From Pseudolabrys sp. (GTDB lineage Bacteria; Pseudomonadota; Alphaproteobacteria; Rhizobiales; Xanthobacteraceae), in contig JAURVZ010000071.1 of NCBI GenBank assembly GCA_030655215.1, forward strand, positions 1 to 64,000: a stretch of DNA of 64,000 nucleotides, written 5' to 3'. Each line of letters starts with the position of its first letter. Position 1 is the stretch's first letter. A program made the translations under genes and the position numbers. The notes below the pieces were generated by a model. That model made no database searches, had not been told where the DNA came from, and worked only from the letters and a program-made list of their open reading frames with translations. This document shows positions 44,930 to 52,934 of this stretch, one piece after another.

Positions 44930-44961
44930 AAAGAAAACATAAAATCGACAGGGGAAACGCG

Positions 44962-45942
44962 ATGCACATTTTGATTACCGGCGCAGCCGGCATGATCGGC
45001 CGCAAGCTGACAGCGCGGCTGGTCAAAGACGGCAAGCTCAACGGCCAGACCATCGACAAGTTCACCTTGACCGACGTGGTCGCTGCGGAAAAGCCGGCCA
45101 GCTTAAGCGGCGCTGTCGAGATTTCAACCGGCGACCTCGCCGCGCCCGGCGCTGCAGAAAAGCTGATTGCTGAGAAGCCGGAATATATCTTCCACCTCGC
45201 CGGCGTTGTTTCCGGCGAAGCCGAGATCGATTTCGACAAGGGCTACCACGTTAATCTGGACGGCACGCGCGCGCTGCTGGAGGCAATCCGCCTTGCCGGC
45301 GATGCCTACAAACCGAAGATGACCTTCACCTCGTCGATCGCCGTCTACGGCGCGCCGTTTCCTTATGCGATCCCGGACGAGTTCAACCTCACGCCGCTTA
45401 CCTCCTACGGCACGCAGAAAGCGATCAGCGAATTGCTGCTGGCCGATTATGTGCGGCGCGGTTTCCTCGACGGCGTCGGCATCCGCCTGCCGACGATTTG
45501 CGTTCGTCCGGGCAAGCCGAACAAGGCCGCCTCTGGCTTCTTCTCCGGCATCATCCGCGAGCCGCTGGCCGGGCACGAAGCCATCCTGCCTGTCGCCGAT
45601 ACCGTGCGGCACACCCATGCCAGCCCGCGCGCCGCGGTCGGCTTCCTTATCCATGCTGCAGGTCTCACCCGCGAGCAGCTCGGCCCCCGCGTCAGCCTGG
45701 CCATGCCGGGCGTCTGCTGCACCGTTGCCGAGCAGATCGAGTCGCTGACCCGGATTGCCGGTGCCAAAATCGCCGCCCGCATCCGCCGCGAGCCGGATGA
45801 ACTGGTGATGCGAATCGTCTCCGGCTGGTCCGAGCGCATCGACGCCAAGCGCGCCGCCGCGCTCGGCTTCACGGCGGAAGCCAATTTCGACGAGATTATC
45901 CGGGCTCATATCGAGGACGAACTGGGCGGCAAAATCGCCTGA
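44962..45942 (+). CDS. denD: NAD-dependent epimerase/dehydratase family, D-erythronate dehydrogenase-like
   Basis: A 326-residue extended SDR: Rossmann motif TGAAGMIGRKL (7-17), TSSIAVYG, catalytic SYGTQKAISELL with Tyr and Lys (YxxxK) and RLPTICVRPGKPN. The family protein DenD oxidises D-erythronate to 2-oxo-tetronate for four-carbon sugar-acid catabolism. Start with AGGGGA 8 bases upstream. No denC/otnI partners are near, so the exact substrate remains inferred; the name is used for similarity. It closes the plus-strand run that begins at 42099. Confidence 0.8.
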   Translation: MHILITGAAGMIGRKLTARLVKDGKLNGQTIDKFTLTDVVAAEKPASLSGAVEISTGDLAAPGAAEKLIAEKPEYIFHLAGVVSGEAEIDFDKGYHVNLDGTRALLEAIRLAGDAYKPKMTFTSSIAVYGAPFPYAIPDEFNLTPLTSYGTQKAISELLLADYVRRGFLDGVGIRLPTICVRPGKPNKAASGFFSGIIREPLAGHEAILPVADTVRHTHASPRAAVGFLIHAAGLTREQLGPRVSLAMPGVCCTVAEQIESLTRIAGAKIAARIRREPDELVMRIVSGWSERIDAKRAAALGFTAEANFDEIIRAHIEDELGGKIA

Positions 45943-45956
45943 GTTCCCGCGCATAG

Positions 45957-45982
45957 CCGTCATGGCCACCCGGCCATGACGG
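45957..45982. terminator. Hairpin between denD-like gene and map
   Basis: CCGTCATGGCC (45957-45967), loop ACCC, GGCCATGACGG (45972-45982): 11 bp perfect. It resembles a half unit of the interspersed repeat at 27864-27946 and may act as a 3'-end hairpin for the upstream operon. Confidence 0.6.
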
Positions 45983-45987
45983 TAAAC

Positions 45988-46016
45988 TTGCCCGTTTCCG
46001 GTCAAATCCCTAGATT
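45988..46016 (+). promoter_or_regulatory. Predicted map promoter giving a leaderless transcript
   Basis: TTGCCC (45988-45993), a 17-base spacer, and TAGATT (46011-46016), followed by only six bases before the map ATG. Spacing predicts transcription start at or beside the start codon. Confidence 0.5.
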
Positions 46017-46022
46017 GGGGTC

Positions 46023-46847
46023 ATGACCTACGTCGACGCTGCCGCCACGCCCCTCCGCAAGACCGGACAAATTAAGCTCTATGGCCCGTCTGCCTTTGAA
46101 GGCATGCGGAAGGCCGGGCAGTTGACGGCGCGGTGCCTGGACATGCTCTCCGGTCATGTCGCCCCCGGCGTGCCGACCGACCGGATCAACGACCTGGTCT
46201 ATGAATTTGCCATGGACCACGGCGCCCTGCCGGCGACCTTGATGTACCGCGGCTACAAGAAATCGACCTGCACCTCGCTGAATCATGTGGTTTGCCACGG
46301 CATTCCGAACGAAAAGCCGCTCAAGGATGGCGATATCGTCAATATCGACGTCACCTTGATCGTCGATGGCTGGCACGGCGATTCTAGCCGCATGTACGCC
46401 GTTGGCGATATTCCGCGCCGGGCCGAGCGGCTGATCGAAGTCACCCATGAATCCATGATGCGTGGCATCGCCACCATCCGCCCCGGCTCGACCACCGGCG
46501 ATATCGGCCATGCCATCCAAAGCTATGTCGAAGCCCAGCATATGAGCGTGGTGCGCGACTTCTGCGGCCACGGGCTCGGCCAGCTTTTCCATGACGAGCC
46601 GAACATCGTTCATGTCGGCCGCCCCGGCGAAGGCGCCATGCTCAAGCCGGGCATGATCTTCACCGTGGAGCCCATGATCAATTTGGGCCGCCCGCATGTG
46701 AAGGTGCTGTCGGACGGCTGGACCGCCGTCACCCGCGACCGCTCGCTGTCAGCGCAGTTCGAGCACAGCGTCGGCGTGACCAAGGACGGCGTCGAGGTTT
46801 TCACCTTCTCGCCTGCCGGCCACGACAAGCCGCCCTACAAGCTCTGA
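46023..46847 (+). CDS. map: Methionine aminopeptidase, type I
   Basis: Removes the N-terminal Met from nascent proteins. 274 residues with the pita-bread fold and the five metal ligands in place: the Asp of NIDVTLIVDGWHGDSSRMY (two Asp), His of CGHGLGQLFHDEPN, Glu of FTVEPMINLG and Glu of QFEHSVGVT. Slightly longer than E. coli Map (264), by a short N-terminal extension. Precedes radC on the same strand by 66 bases. Confidence 0.97.
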   Translation: MTYVDAAATPLRKTGQIKLYGPSAFEGMRKAGQLTARCLDMLSGHVAPGVPTDRINDLVYEFAMDHGALPATLMYRGYKKSTCTSLNHVVCHGIPNEKPLKDGDIVNIDVTLIVDGWHGDSSRMYAVGDIPRRAERLIEVTHESMMRGIATIRPGSTTGDIGHAIQSYVEAQHMSVVRDFCGHGLGQLFHDEPNIVHVGRPGEGAMLKPGMIFTVEPMINLGRPHVKVLSDGWTAVTRDRSLSAQFEHSVGVTKDGVEVFTFSPAGHDKPPYKL

Positions 46848-46913
46848 GACTCCCCTCGTCTGCTACAACCTGATGCGCTAGGATGCCCGCACCAGTTGTG
46901 CGGACGCGTGGCC

Positions 46914-47648
46914 ATGACAGACCGGGACGAGATTTCTGACGACAGTGCCGGACCAAGCGCCGGTCTTGCCGAAGCGGCGCCGCATTATCACGGCCACCGC
47001 GAGAGGCTGCGGGGCCGCTTCCGCGACGCCGGCGCCGATGCGGTCAGCGATTACGAACTACTCGAGCTGGTGCTTTTCCGCGCCATTCCGCAGCGCGACG
47101 TCAAACCGCTGGCCAAGGAGATGATCCAGAAGTTCGGCTCGTTCGGCGAAGTCATTGCCGCGCCGCGCAAGCGCTTGAAAGAAATCAAAGGCGTCGGCGA
47201 TGCGGTCATCGACGAACTCAAGATCGTGCACGCCGCCGCCAACCGGCTGACGCGCGGCCAGGCGCAAAAGCGCACTGTGCTGTCGTCATGGTCCAGCGTC
47301 ATCGACTATTGCCGAACAGCAATGGCTTATGAGGACAAGGAGCAGTTTCGCCTGCTGTTCCTCGACAAGCGCAACCAGTTAATTGCCGATGAGATGCAGC
47401 AGAAGGGCACTGTCGACCACACGCCGGTCTATCCGCGCGAAGTGGTCAAGCGCGCGCTCGAGCTGTCAGCGACGGCGTTGATCCTGGTTCACAATCACCC
47501 ATCGGGCGATCCGACGCCGTCACGCGCCGATATCCAGATGACGCAGGCGATCATCGATGTCGCCAAGCCCTTGGGCATCTCCGTGCACGACCACATCATC
47601 GTCGGCAAGGAAGGCCATGCGAGCTTCAAGGGGTTGAAGTTAATTTGA
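46914..47648 (+). CDS. radC: RadC family JAB/MPN-domain protein
   Basis: A 244-residue RadC. It has an N-terminal helix-hairpin-helix region (LRGRFRDAG...[13 protein letters not shown], about 25-105) and the C-terminal JAMM metalloprotease-like core with [14 protein letters not shown] (about 190-203) and [11 protein letters not shown]. Despite the name, a role in repair is not established; the JAMM ligands are intact. Start at ATG 46914; a GTG six codons earlier is possible. The stop abuts, with no gap, the stop of the convergent Inh-type gene. Confidence 0.95.
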   Translation: MTDRDEISDDSAGPSAGLAEAAPHYHGHRERLRGRFRDAGADAVSDYELLELVLFRAIPQRDVKPLAKEMIQKFGSFGEVIAAPRKRLKEIKGVGDAVIDELKIVHAAANRLTRGQAQKRTVLSSWSSVIDYCRTAMAYEDKEQFRLLFLDKRNQLIADEMQQKGTVDHTPVYPREVVKRALELSATALILVHNHPSGDPTPSRADIQMTQAIIDVAKPLGISVHDHIIVGKEGHASFKGLKLI

Positions 47649-48338
47649 CTATTGCCTGACGAGCAACGTCTCGGTCGCGCTTTCGGGCACGCGGCGCCAG
47701 TTGCCGCCCTCGACCTCTTGAAAGCGCAAGGCATTGCCGCGCGCCGGCACCAGCACGAGTTCGCCGCGATCGAGCTGCCACTGCGTGATGTTGAGACGCG
47801 TGAATTCGGCGTCGCATCCCGGCAGCACCGTCAGCGCAAATCCATCGCGCAGCACGGTGTTCGCCAATGTCAGTTTACAGAGCGATTTTCCGCCCCGTGA
47901 GATCGACCAAGCGCCGGCCACCTGCTCCGAAGTTTTAGCAGCCGCACCGCCGCCGGCAGCCTGCGGCGCCTGCAGGAACAGCACGCCAACGCCCGGCGTC
48001 GGCGCTTCATAGATGCCGCTTTCGACTTCGCTGAATTCGACGAGCGTCTTACCCTCAGCATCCATTAAAAACAGATTGTCGCCCTCGGGCAATTTCCAGC
48101 CGGCGACACGCGACACCAGCGGAAACAAGGTGCTGCAATTGGCGTCGAATTCGACCTTCCAGCCGACCGGCGTCTTGTCGCTCTTGAACGTCGCCGTGCA
48201 GGTCTTGTCACGATCGGCGTTGGAGAATTCCCAAGGCCCGAGCAACTCCTTGGCGGATTCGCCGAGACCGGCTTGGGCCAACGCCGGCCCTGCCGCGAGA
48301 ACGGCAACGATCAACGTAACGGCGCGCAGCAATTTCAT
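47649..48338 (-). CDS. Exported protein with two Inh/AprI-type protease-inhibitor domains
   Basis: A 229-residue exported protein. The signal peptide ends at ALAQ (about residue 22). Two tandem beta-barrel domains of the Inh family (serralysin inhibitor AprI/Inh, Omp19) follow: LLGPWEFSNADRDKTCTATF...NCSTLF...GWKLPEGDNLFLMDAEGK (about 33-125, abbreviated) and VAGAWSISRGGKSLCKLTL...GCDAEF...WQLDRGELVLV (about 140-225). Each has the paired cysteines of the family. AprI plugs the metalloprotease active site with its extreme N-terminus. No serralysin gene is in the window. It overlaps the single-domain homologue upstream by 4 bases. Confidence 0.8.
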   Translation of the reverse strand: MKLLRAVTLIVAVLAAGPALAQAGLGESAKELLGPWEFSNADRDKTCTATFKSDKTPVGWKVEFDANCSTLFPLVSRVAGWKLPEGDNLFLMDAEGKTLVEFSEVESGIYEAPTPGVGVLFLQAPQAAGGGAAAKTSEQVAGAWSISRGGKSLCKLTLANTVLRDGFALTVLPGCDAEFTRLNITQWQLDRGELVLVPARGNALRFQEVEGGNWRRVPESATETLLVRQ

Positions 48339-48784
48339 TTTTTCCTCGGTACGGCCTTGGCCTCAACCTTCACCAGATTGTCCATGCCGGCAATGTCTTT
48401 GTCATCGCCGAAAGCGACATAACGGTTATCCGGCGTTGTCCAGCGCACGCGAGTTTTACGTAAAGGATCGGCAAATTCGATGGCCCAGCCTTCGAGCAGG
48501 CGCCAGGCAGAGATATCGCCCATCACCGGAAAGGCTTTGTCACAGCCCGGCGCGACCTCAATCTGCATGCCGCCGATGCCGAAGTCCTTCAGCAGCGTGA
48601 TGCGGCAGCGCTTCTTGCCGCCTTTGTCGCGGATTTCCCAGACGCCATAAATGTCGGCCAGCATCGCTGGCTCGACTTCCTTGACGTCAATGGGCTTGAT
48701 CGGCTCGAAATCATACGCCGCGGCCGGACCGGTTAGACTTGCCGCCAGAACTGCCGCGAGAAGAAGCCGGGCCTTGCGTCGCAT
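48335..48784 (-). CDS. Exported single-domain Inh/AprI-like protein
   Basis: A 149-residue protein with a signal peptide ending near AAAYDF (about 23) and one Inh-type domain (about 45-140): IYGVWEIRDKGGKKRCRITL, VAPGCDKAFPVMGDISAWRL, and a final strand RYVAFGDD. It starts 6 bases after the 2-hydroxyacid dehydrogenase gene and overlaps the two-domain homologue by 4 bases (ATGA type), so the three genes form one transcript. Function as a protease inhibitor is a family inference; it might instead be a general envelope barrel. Confidence 0.72.
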   Translation of the reverse strand: MRRKARLLLAAVLAASLTGPAAAYDFEPIKPIDVKEVEPAMLADIYGVWEIRDKGGKKRCRITLLKDFGIGGMQIEVAPGCDKAFPVMGDISAWRLLEGWAIEFADPLRKTRVRWTTPDNRYVAFGDDKDIAGMDNLVKVEAKAVPRKK

Positions 48785-48790
48785 GAGAAC

Positions 48791-49765
48791 CTATTTCTTC
48801 GGCGGGTACGGTGTTTCCGCAACCGGCGTCAGCGGCGGCTTGCCGGCAGACCAGGCCAGGATGTTGTCGACGACGAGCTGGTCCATCGCCTCGCGCGTAT
48901 GCTCCGACGCCGATCCAACATGCGGCAGAAGCACAACGTGATCCATTTCCATCAGTTCCTTCGGAACCTGCGGCTCCTTGGCGAACACGTCGAGACCGGC
49001 GGAGAAAATGGTGCGGCTCTTCAAGGCTTCGATCAAAGCCGGCTCGTCGATCACCGTACCGCGCGCCATGTTGATGACGACGCCGCGGGGACCGAGCGCC
49101 TTGAAGACTTCAGCGTTGATCATGTTCAACGTCGCAGCCCCACCCGGTACAATGATCATCAACGTGTCGACATCGCGCGCCATGTCGAGCAGCTTCGGAT
49201 AATATTTGTAGGTGACGTCCTGCGGATTGCGTGAGTGATAGACAACCGGCACGCCGAAAGCATCGAGGCGCTTGGCGATCGCCTTGCCGATGCGGCCCAT
49301 GCCGACAATGCCGACCGTGCGGTCGCGCAACGTGCCCTGGGTCAGCCGATAAGGCTTGTCCGGCCACGCACCGGTGCGCAGATAGCGGTCGGCTTGCGGA
49401 AATTCGCGTACGGTGCAGAGCAGAAGGCCAAGCGCAGTGTCGGCGACTTCCTCGTTCAGCACGTCCGGTGTGTTCGTGACGATGATGCCGTGCTCGCCGG
49501 CCCACTTGGCATCGATATGATCGTAGCCGACGCCGAAATTCGAGACCTGCTCGAGCTTGGGGAAACGGCTCAGGAAGGCGCCATCGATCTTGAGGCCGCC
49601 ATGCACGACGGCCATGGCGCCGATCTTGGGGCCGACCTCGGCGATGAAGGCGTCGCGGTCCTTGGCTTCTAGCAGGAAATGCAGATTTACGTTTGATTCC
49701 AGTCCCTTAACCAGAACCGGCTTTCGCGCGCCAACCACCAGCACGTCACGCTTGTCGCCCGCCAT
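48791..49765 (-). CDS. D-2-hydroxyacid dehydrogenase (NAD(P)-dependent)
   Basis: A 324-residue enzyme of the D-isomer 2-hydroxyacid dehydrogenase family (glyoxylate/hydroxypyruvate reductase type). NAD motif VGMGRIGKAIAKRL (about 154-167), catalytic Arg in MARGTVID (about 237), Glu in FAKEP (about 266) and His in LPHVGSASEHT (about 286). It reduces glyoxylate, hydroxypyruvate or another 2-oxo acid. GGGGAG lies 8 bases before the ATG. It comes 41 bases after the E2 gene on the same strand. Confidence 0.92.
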   Translation of the reverse strand: MAGDKRDVLVVGARKPVLVKGLESNVNLHFLLEAKDRDAFIAEVGPKIGAMAVVHGGLKIDGAFLSRFPKLEQVSNFGVGYDHIDAKWAGEHGIIVTNTPDVLNEEVADTALGLLLCTVREFPQADRYLRTGAWPDKPYRLTQGTLRDRTVGIVGMGRIGKAIAKRLDAFGVPVVYHSRNPQDVTYKYYPKLLDMARDVDTLMIIVPGGAATLNMINAEVFKALGPRGVVINMARGTVIDEPALIEALKSRTIFSAGLDVFAKEPQVPKELMEMDHVVLLPHVGSASEHTREAMDQLVVDNILAWSAGKPPLTPVAETPYPPKK

Positions 49766-49806
49766 CTTGTCGTCTCCCCTATGTTCTGACGCGATCCTAC
49801 CACGCG

Positions 49807-51171
49807 TCAGATCAAAGCGGTGACCGGCATTTCGACAAAATTCTTGAAGGCGGCCAGCAATTCGGCGCCGAGCGCGCCGTCGACCACACGGTGATCGCAG
49901 GACAAGGTCACCGTCATGACCGTGGCGAACTTGACGCTGCCATCCGCCGCCTCGACCGGGGCGCGGCGGGAGGCGCCAACGGCAAGAATCGTGGAGTGCG
50001 GCGGGTTGATGATCGCCGAGAATTCCCGGACGCCATACATTCCGAGGTTTGAGATGGCGCTGGAGCCGCCCTGATACTCGTTGGCCTTGAGCTTCTTGTT
50101 GCGGGCACGCCTGGCCATGTCGCGAACCTCGTTGGAAATCGCGGTGACCGATTTGCTGTCGGCATTGCGGATCACCGGCGTGATCAGCCCGCCATCGAGC
50201 GCGACGGCGATGCCGATGTCAGCCTGCTTGAAGCGCAGCACACGGTCGCCGGCCCACACGGCATTGGCAGCGGGCACGCGCAGCAGCGCGGCGGCCCACG
50301 CCTTGATGACGAAATCGTTGAGCGAAAGCTTGAAGGCCGCGTCGCCTTCTTTGCTGCGCGGCGCCGACTTATTGGCATCTTCACGCATAGCGGAGACATG
50401 ACCAATATCGATATCGGCGGTCAGGTAGAAATGCGGGATGGTCTGCTTGGCCTCGACCAGCCGCTTGGCGATGGTCGCGCGCATGCCATCGAGCGGCACT
50501 TCCTCGAACTCGACGCCTTCATACAGCGCCTTGACCTGGGCGAAGCTGGCGCCGGTCGCTAGTGACGCGCCGCCGCTCGTGGGCTGCGCCTTGTCGATGT
50601 CACCGGCCACGATGCGGCCATGCGGGCCGGAGCCCGATACGCGCGACAGATCAATGCCGCGCTCGGACGCCAGACGGCGCGCCAGCGGCGTAACAAAGGT
50701 GCCGCCCGCGGTCTTGGCCGGGCCATAGTTGCGATCCGGCGAGCGGACTTCGTTGAACAAGGTCATGTTCGCATGAGAAAAATCGCGCGCGGCCAGCGCC
50801 GCGTCGTCTCTACGCGTGTCCGCGCGCGGCGTTTGCGGCACCGGCGCACTGCCGATCTGCGCGGGGGTCACCGGCGGGGTGTGCGGCGGGATGGCGACCG
50901 GCTTGCCGGCCGGCGCCTGCTTCGGCGCGGCAACTTCGCCCTGTACCGCAATGGTCGCCACCGCGGCGCCCACCTTGGCCGTTTCACCAACGCTGAAGTG
51001 GATGTCGCTGAGCGTGCCGCCGAAAGTGGCCGGCACTTCCATCGACGTCTTGTCGGTTTCGATCTCGAACAAATTGTCGCCCGGCTGGATGGTGTCACCC
51101 GCCTTCACGAACCATTTGACGATCTTACCCTCGGCGACGGTCTCACCGAGTTGCGGCATCAGGACGTCCAT
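49807..51171 (-). CDS. Dihydrolipoamide acyltransferase (E2) of a 2-oxoacid/acetoin dehydrogenase complex
   Basis: A 454-residue E2: lipoyl domain 1-80 with the lipoylated Lys41 in ETDKTSMEV, an Ala/Pro linker, the peripheral-subunit-binding domain (about 165-200: VTPLARRLASERGIDLSRV, SGPHGRIVAGDI) and the catalytic CAT domain with DHRVVDGALGAELL (His about 427). Start at 51171 with GAGG 5 bases upstream and the lipoyl domain beginning at once; a 23-codon upstream extension arises inside the repeat. It forms the complex core with the E1alpha/E1beta genes upstream; no E3 is in the window. Confidence 0.93.
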   Translation of the reverse strand: MDVLMPQLGETVAEGKIVKWFVKAGDTIQPGDNLFEIETDKTSMEVPATFGGTLSDIHFSVGETAKVGAAVATIAVQGEVAAPKQAPAGKPVAIPPHTPPVTPAQIGSAPVPQTPRADTRRDDAALAARDFSHANMTLFNEVRSPDRNYGPAKTAGGTFVTPLARRLASERGIDLSRVSGSGPHGRIVAGDIDKAQPTSGGASLATGASFAQVKALYEGVEFEEVPLDGMRATIAKRLVEAKQTIPHFYLTADIDIGHVSAMREDANKSAPRSKEGDAAFKLSLNDFVIKAWAAALLRVPAANAVWAGDRVLRFKQADIGIAVALDGGLITPVIRNADSKSVTAISNEVRDMARRARNKKLKANEYQGGSSAISNLGMYGVREFSAIINPPHSTILAVGASRRAPVEAADGSVKFATVMTVTLSCDHRVVDGALGAELLAAFKNFVEMPVTALI

Positions 51172-51185
51172 TGTCGCCTCACTTG

Positions 51186-51303
51186 TCCCGGGCGCACTGC
51201 AGCGCACTTGCGATGCAGTGCAGAACCGGGACCTTTCCAAATTCCGTATTCGTAACGATCCCGGGTCTGCGGCGCACCACTTCGTGATGCACCGCGCCCG
51301 GGA
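51186..51303. repeat. Two-hairpin intergenic repeat, CCCGGG type (copy C)
   Basis: First hairpin TCCCGG (51186-51191) / CCGGGA (51226-51231) with inner GCACTGCA/TGCAGTGC; second TCCCGGG (51259-51265) / CCCGGGA (51297-51303) with inner GCGG/CCGC and GCA/TGC. It lies within the tandem gap between the aldehyde dehydrogenase and E2 genes. Confidence 0.75.
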
Positions 51304-51309
51304 CAGGTC

Positions 51310-52761
51310 CTACCAATTCGTCGAGACGTACTGCATCTCGAGAAACTCTTTCATGCCTTCCTGGCCGCCTTCGCGGCCAAGGCCGGATTGCTTGGTGCCG
51401 CCGAACGGCGCCGCCGGGTCTGACACCAGACCACGGTTGAGGCCGATCATGCCGAAGTCGAGCTTCTCCGAGACGCGCATGCCGCGCGACATGTCCTTGG
51501 TGTAGAGATAGGCGACGAGGCCATATTCGGTGTCGTTGGCGCGCTTGATGACTTCATCTTCGGCCTTGAAGGTCTGGATCGAGGCCACGGGCCCGAAGAT
51601 TTCTTCCTTGTTCATAGAGGCACTGTCCGGGACGTTGGTAAGCACGGTTGCCGGATAGAAGAAGCCGACACCGTCCGGCTTCTTGCCGCCGGTCAGGATC
51701 TTGGCGCCCTTCGAGACGGCGTCATCGACCAGCTCGATGACTTTGTCGCGGCCTTCGGCATTGACCAGCGGGCCGACGGCAACACCATCATCGAGGCCAT
51801 TGCCCATCTTCAGCGCGCCCATCTTGGCGCTGAGCTTCTTGGAGAACTCGGCTTCCACCTTCTCATGCACATAGAAACGGTTGGCCGCGGTGCAGGCTTC
51901 GCCCATGTTGCGCATCTTGGCTACCATGGCGCCTTCGATCGCCGCATCGATGTCGGCATCCTCAAACACGATGAACGGCGCGTTGCCGCCCAATTCCATT
52001 GCCGGCTTGACGATGTTGTCGGCGGCTTCGTGCAGCAGCTTGCGGCCAACTTCGGTCGAGCCGGTGAAGGAGACGACGCGCACGCGCATATCATGCAGCA
52101 TGGCCGAGACGACCTTGCCGGAGGAGCGCGACGGAATGACGTTGACGACGCCCGGCGGCACGCCGGCTTCTTCCAGCGCCTGCATCAACGCAAGCATGGT
52201 CAGCGGCGTGTCGGAGGCGGGCTTCAGCACGACCGGGCAACCGGCGGCCAGTGCCGGGCCGATCTTGCGGGTCGCCATTGCGGCGGGGAAATTCCACGGC
52301 GTCACCAGCACGGCAATGCCGGCCGGCTTCTGCTGCGCAACGATGCGCGCGCCGGAGGCCGGCGCTACCGAGATCTGGCCGACATTGCGCACGGCCTCTT
52401 CGGCGTACCAGCGGAAGAATTCAGCGGCATAGGCTACTTCGCCACGCGAGTCGGACAGCGACTTGCCGTTCTCCAGCGTGATGATTTTCGCGTAACGCTC
52501 GGCGTCACGCATGATGATCTCGAACGCCTTGCGCAGGATCTCGCCACGCTCGCGCGGCTTCTTCGCGGCCCAAGCCGGGAAAGCGGCGTCGGCGGCGTCG
52601 ATCGCAGCCTTGGCATCGTCAACCGTGGCGCTGGCCACCGATGCGATGACCTTTTCGGTCGCCGGATCGATGACGTCGAAGCGGGCGCCGTCCGAGGCCT
52701 TTTTCCATTTGCCGTCGATCCAGAGGTCGGTCGGCACATTGGCGAGGAGATTGTCGTACAT
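51310..52761 (-). CDS. gabD: NAD(P)-dependent succinate-semialdehyde dehydrogenase type aldehyde dehydrogenase
   Basis: A 483-residue aldehyde dehydrogenase matching GabD length. Motifs: VTPWNFPAAMATRKIGPALAAG (partly quoted), VSFTGSTEVGR, catalytic Glu in MELGGNAPFIV and catalytic Cys in GEACTAANRFYV. Closing segment PFGGTKQSGLGREGGQEGMKEF is typical. Start at ATG 52761 with AGGTG 5 bases upstream; the frame extends to 52875 but that part is unlike the family. It lies between E1beta and E2, which is unusual, and may oxidise an aldehyde made by the complex. Confidence 0.9.
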   Translation of the reverse strand: MYDNLLANVPTDLWIDGKWKKASDGARFDVIDPATEKVIASVASATVDDAKAAIDAADAAFPAWAAKKPRERGEILRKAFEIIMRDAERYAKIITLENGKSLSDSRGEVAYAAEFFRWYAEEAVRNVGQISVAPASGARIVAQQKPAGIAVLVTPWNFPAAMATRKIGPALAAGCPVVLKPASDTPLTMLALMQALEEAGVPPGVVNVIPSRSSGKVVSAMLHDMRVRVVSFTGSTEVGRKLLHEAADNIVKPAMELGGNAPFIVFEDADIDAAIEGAMVAKMRNMGEACTAANRFYVHEKVEAEFSKKLSAKMGALKMGNGLDDGVAVGPLVNAEGRDKVIELVDDAVSKGAKILTGGKKPDGVGFFYPATVLTNVPDSASMNKEEIFGPVASIQTFKAEDEVIKRANDTEYGLVAYLYTKDMSRGMRVSEKLDFGMIGLNRGLVSDPAAPFGGTKQSGLGREGGQEGMKEFLEMQYVSTNW

Positions 52762-52837
52762 CGTTACACCTGTTTCGTGGCGGCGCGCCTTCGCGGCAAC
52801 GGCGCCAATTTTAAGCCCAGTTAAATTCATGTGAACC

Positions 52838-52860
52838 GCGCGCAGAACAAGGCTGCGCGC
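52838..52860. other. GC hairpin in the E1beta-gabD gap
   Basis: GCGCGCAG and CTGCGCGC (8 bp) flank a 7-base loop in the 173-base gap between the E1beta stop and the gabD start. No T-run on the minus strand. The rest of the gap holds no recognisable gene. Confidence 0.3.
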
Positions 52861-52934
52861 CGTTCGATCCTGCATTCCAATCTCAACGGCCTAAATCGCC
52901 AAACCGGCGAATTTCGGACCGAGAAATTCAGTGC

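Noticed and set aside
44125-44961. In-frame upstream extension of the denD-like gene inside the MFS gene
   Set aside because: The extension is Arg/His-rich noise; the Rossmann start MHILITGAAG and AGGGGA fix the start at 44962.
51172-51240. N-terminal extension of the E2 protein
   Set aside because: It translates the intergenic repeat; the lipoyl domain starts at the ATG 51171 with a ribosome site.
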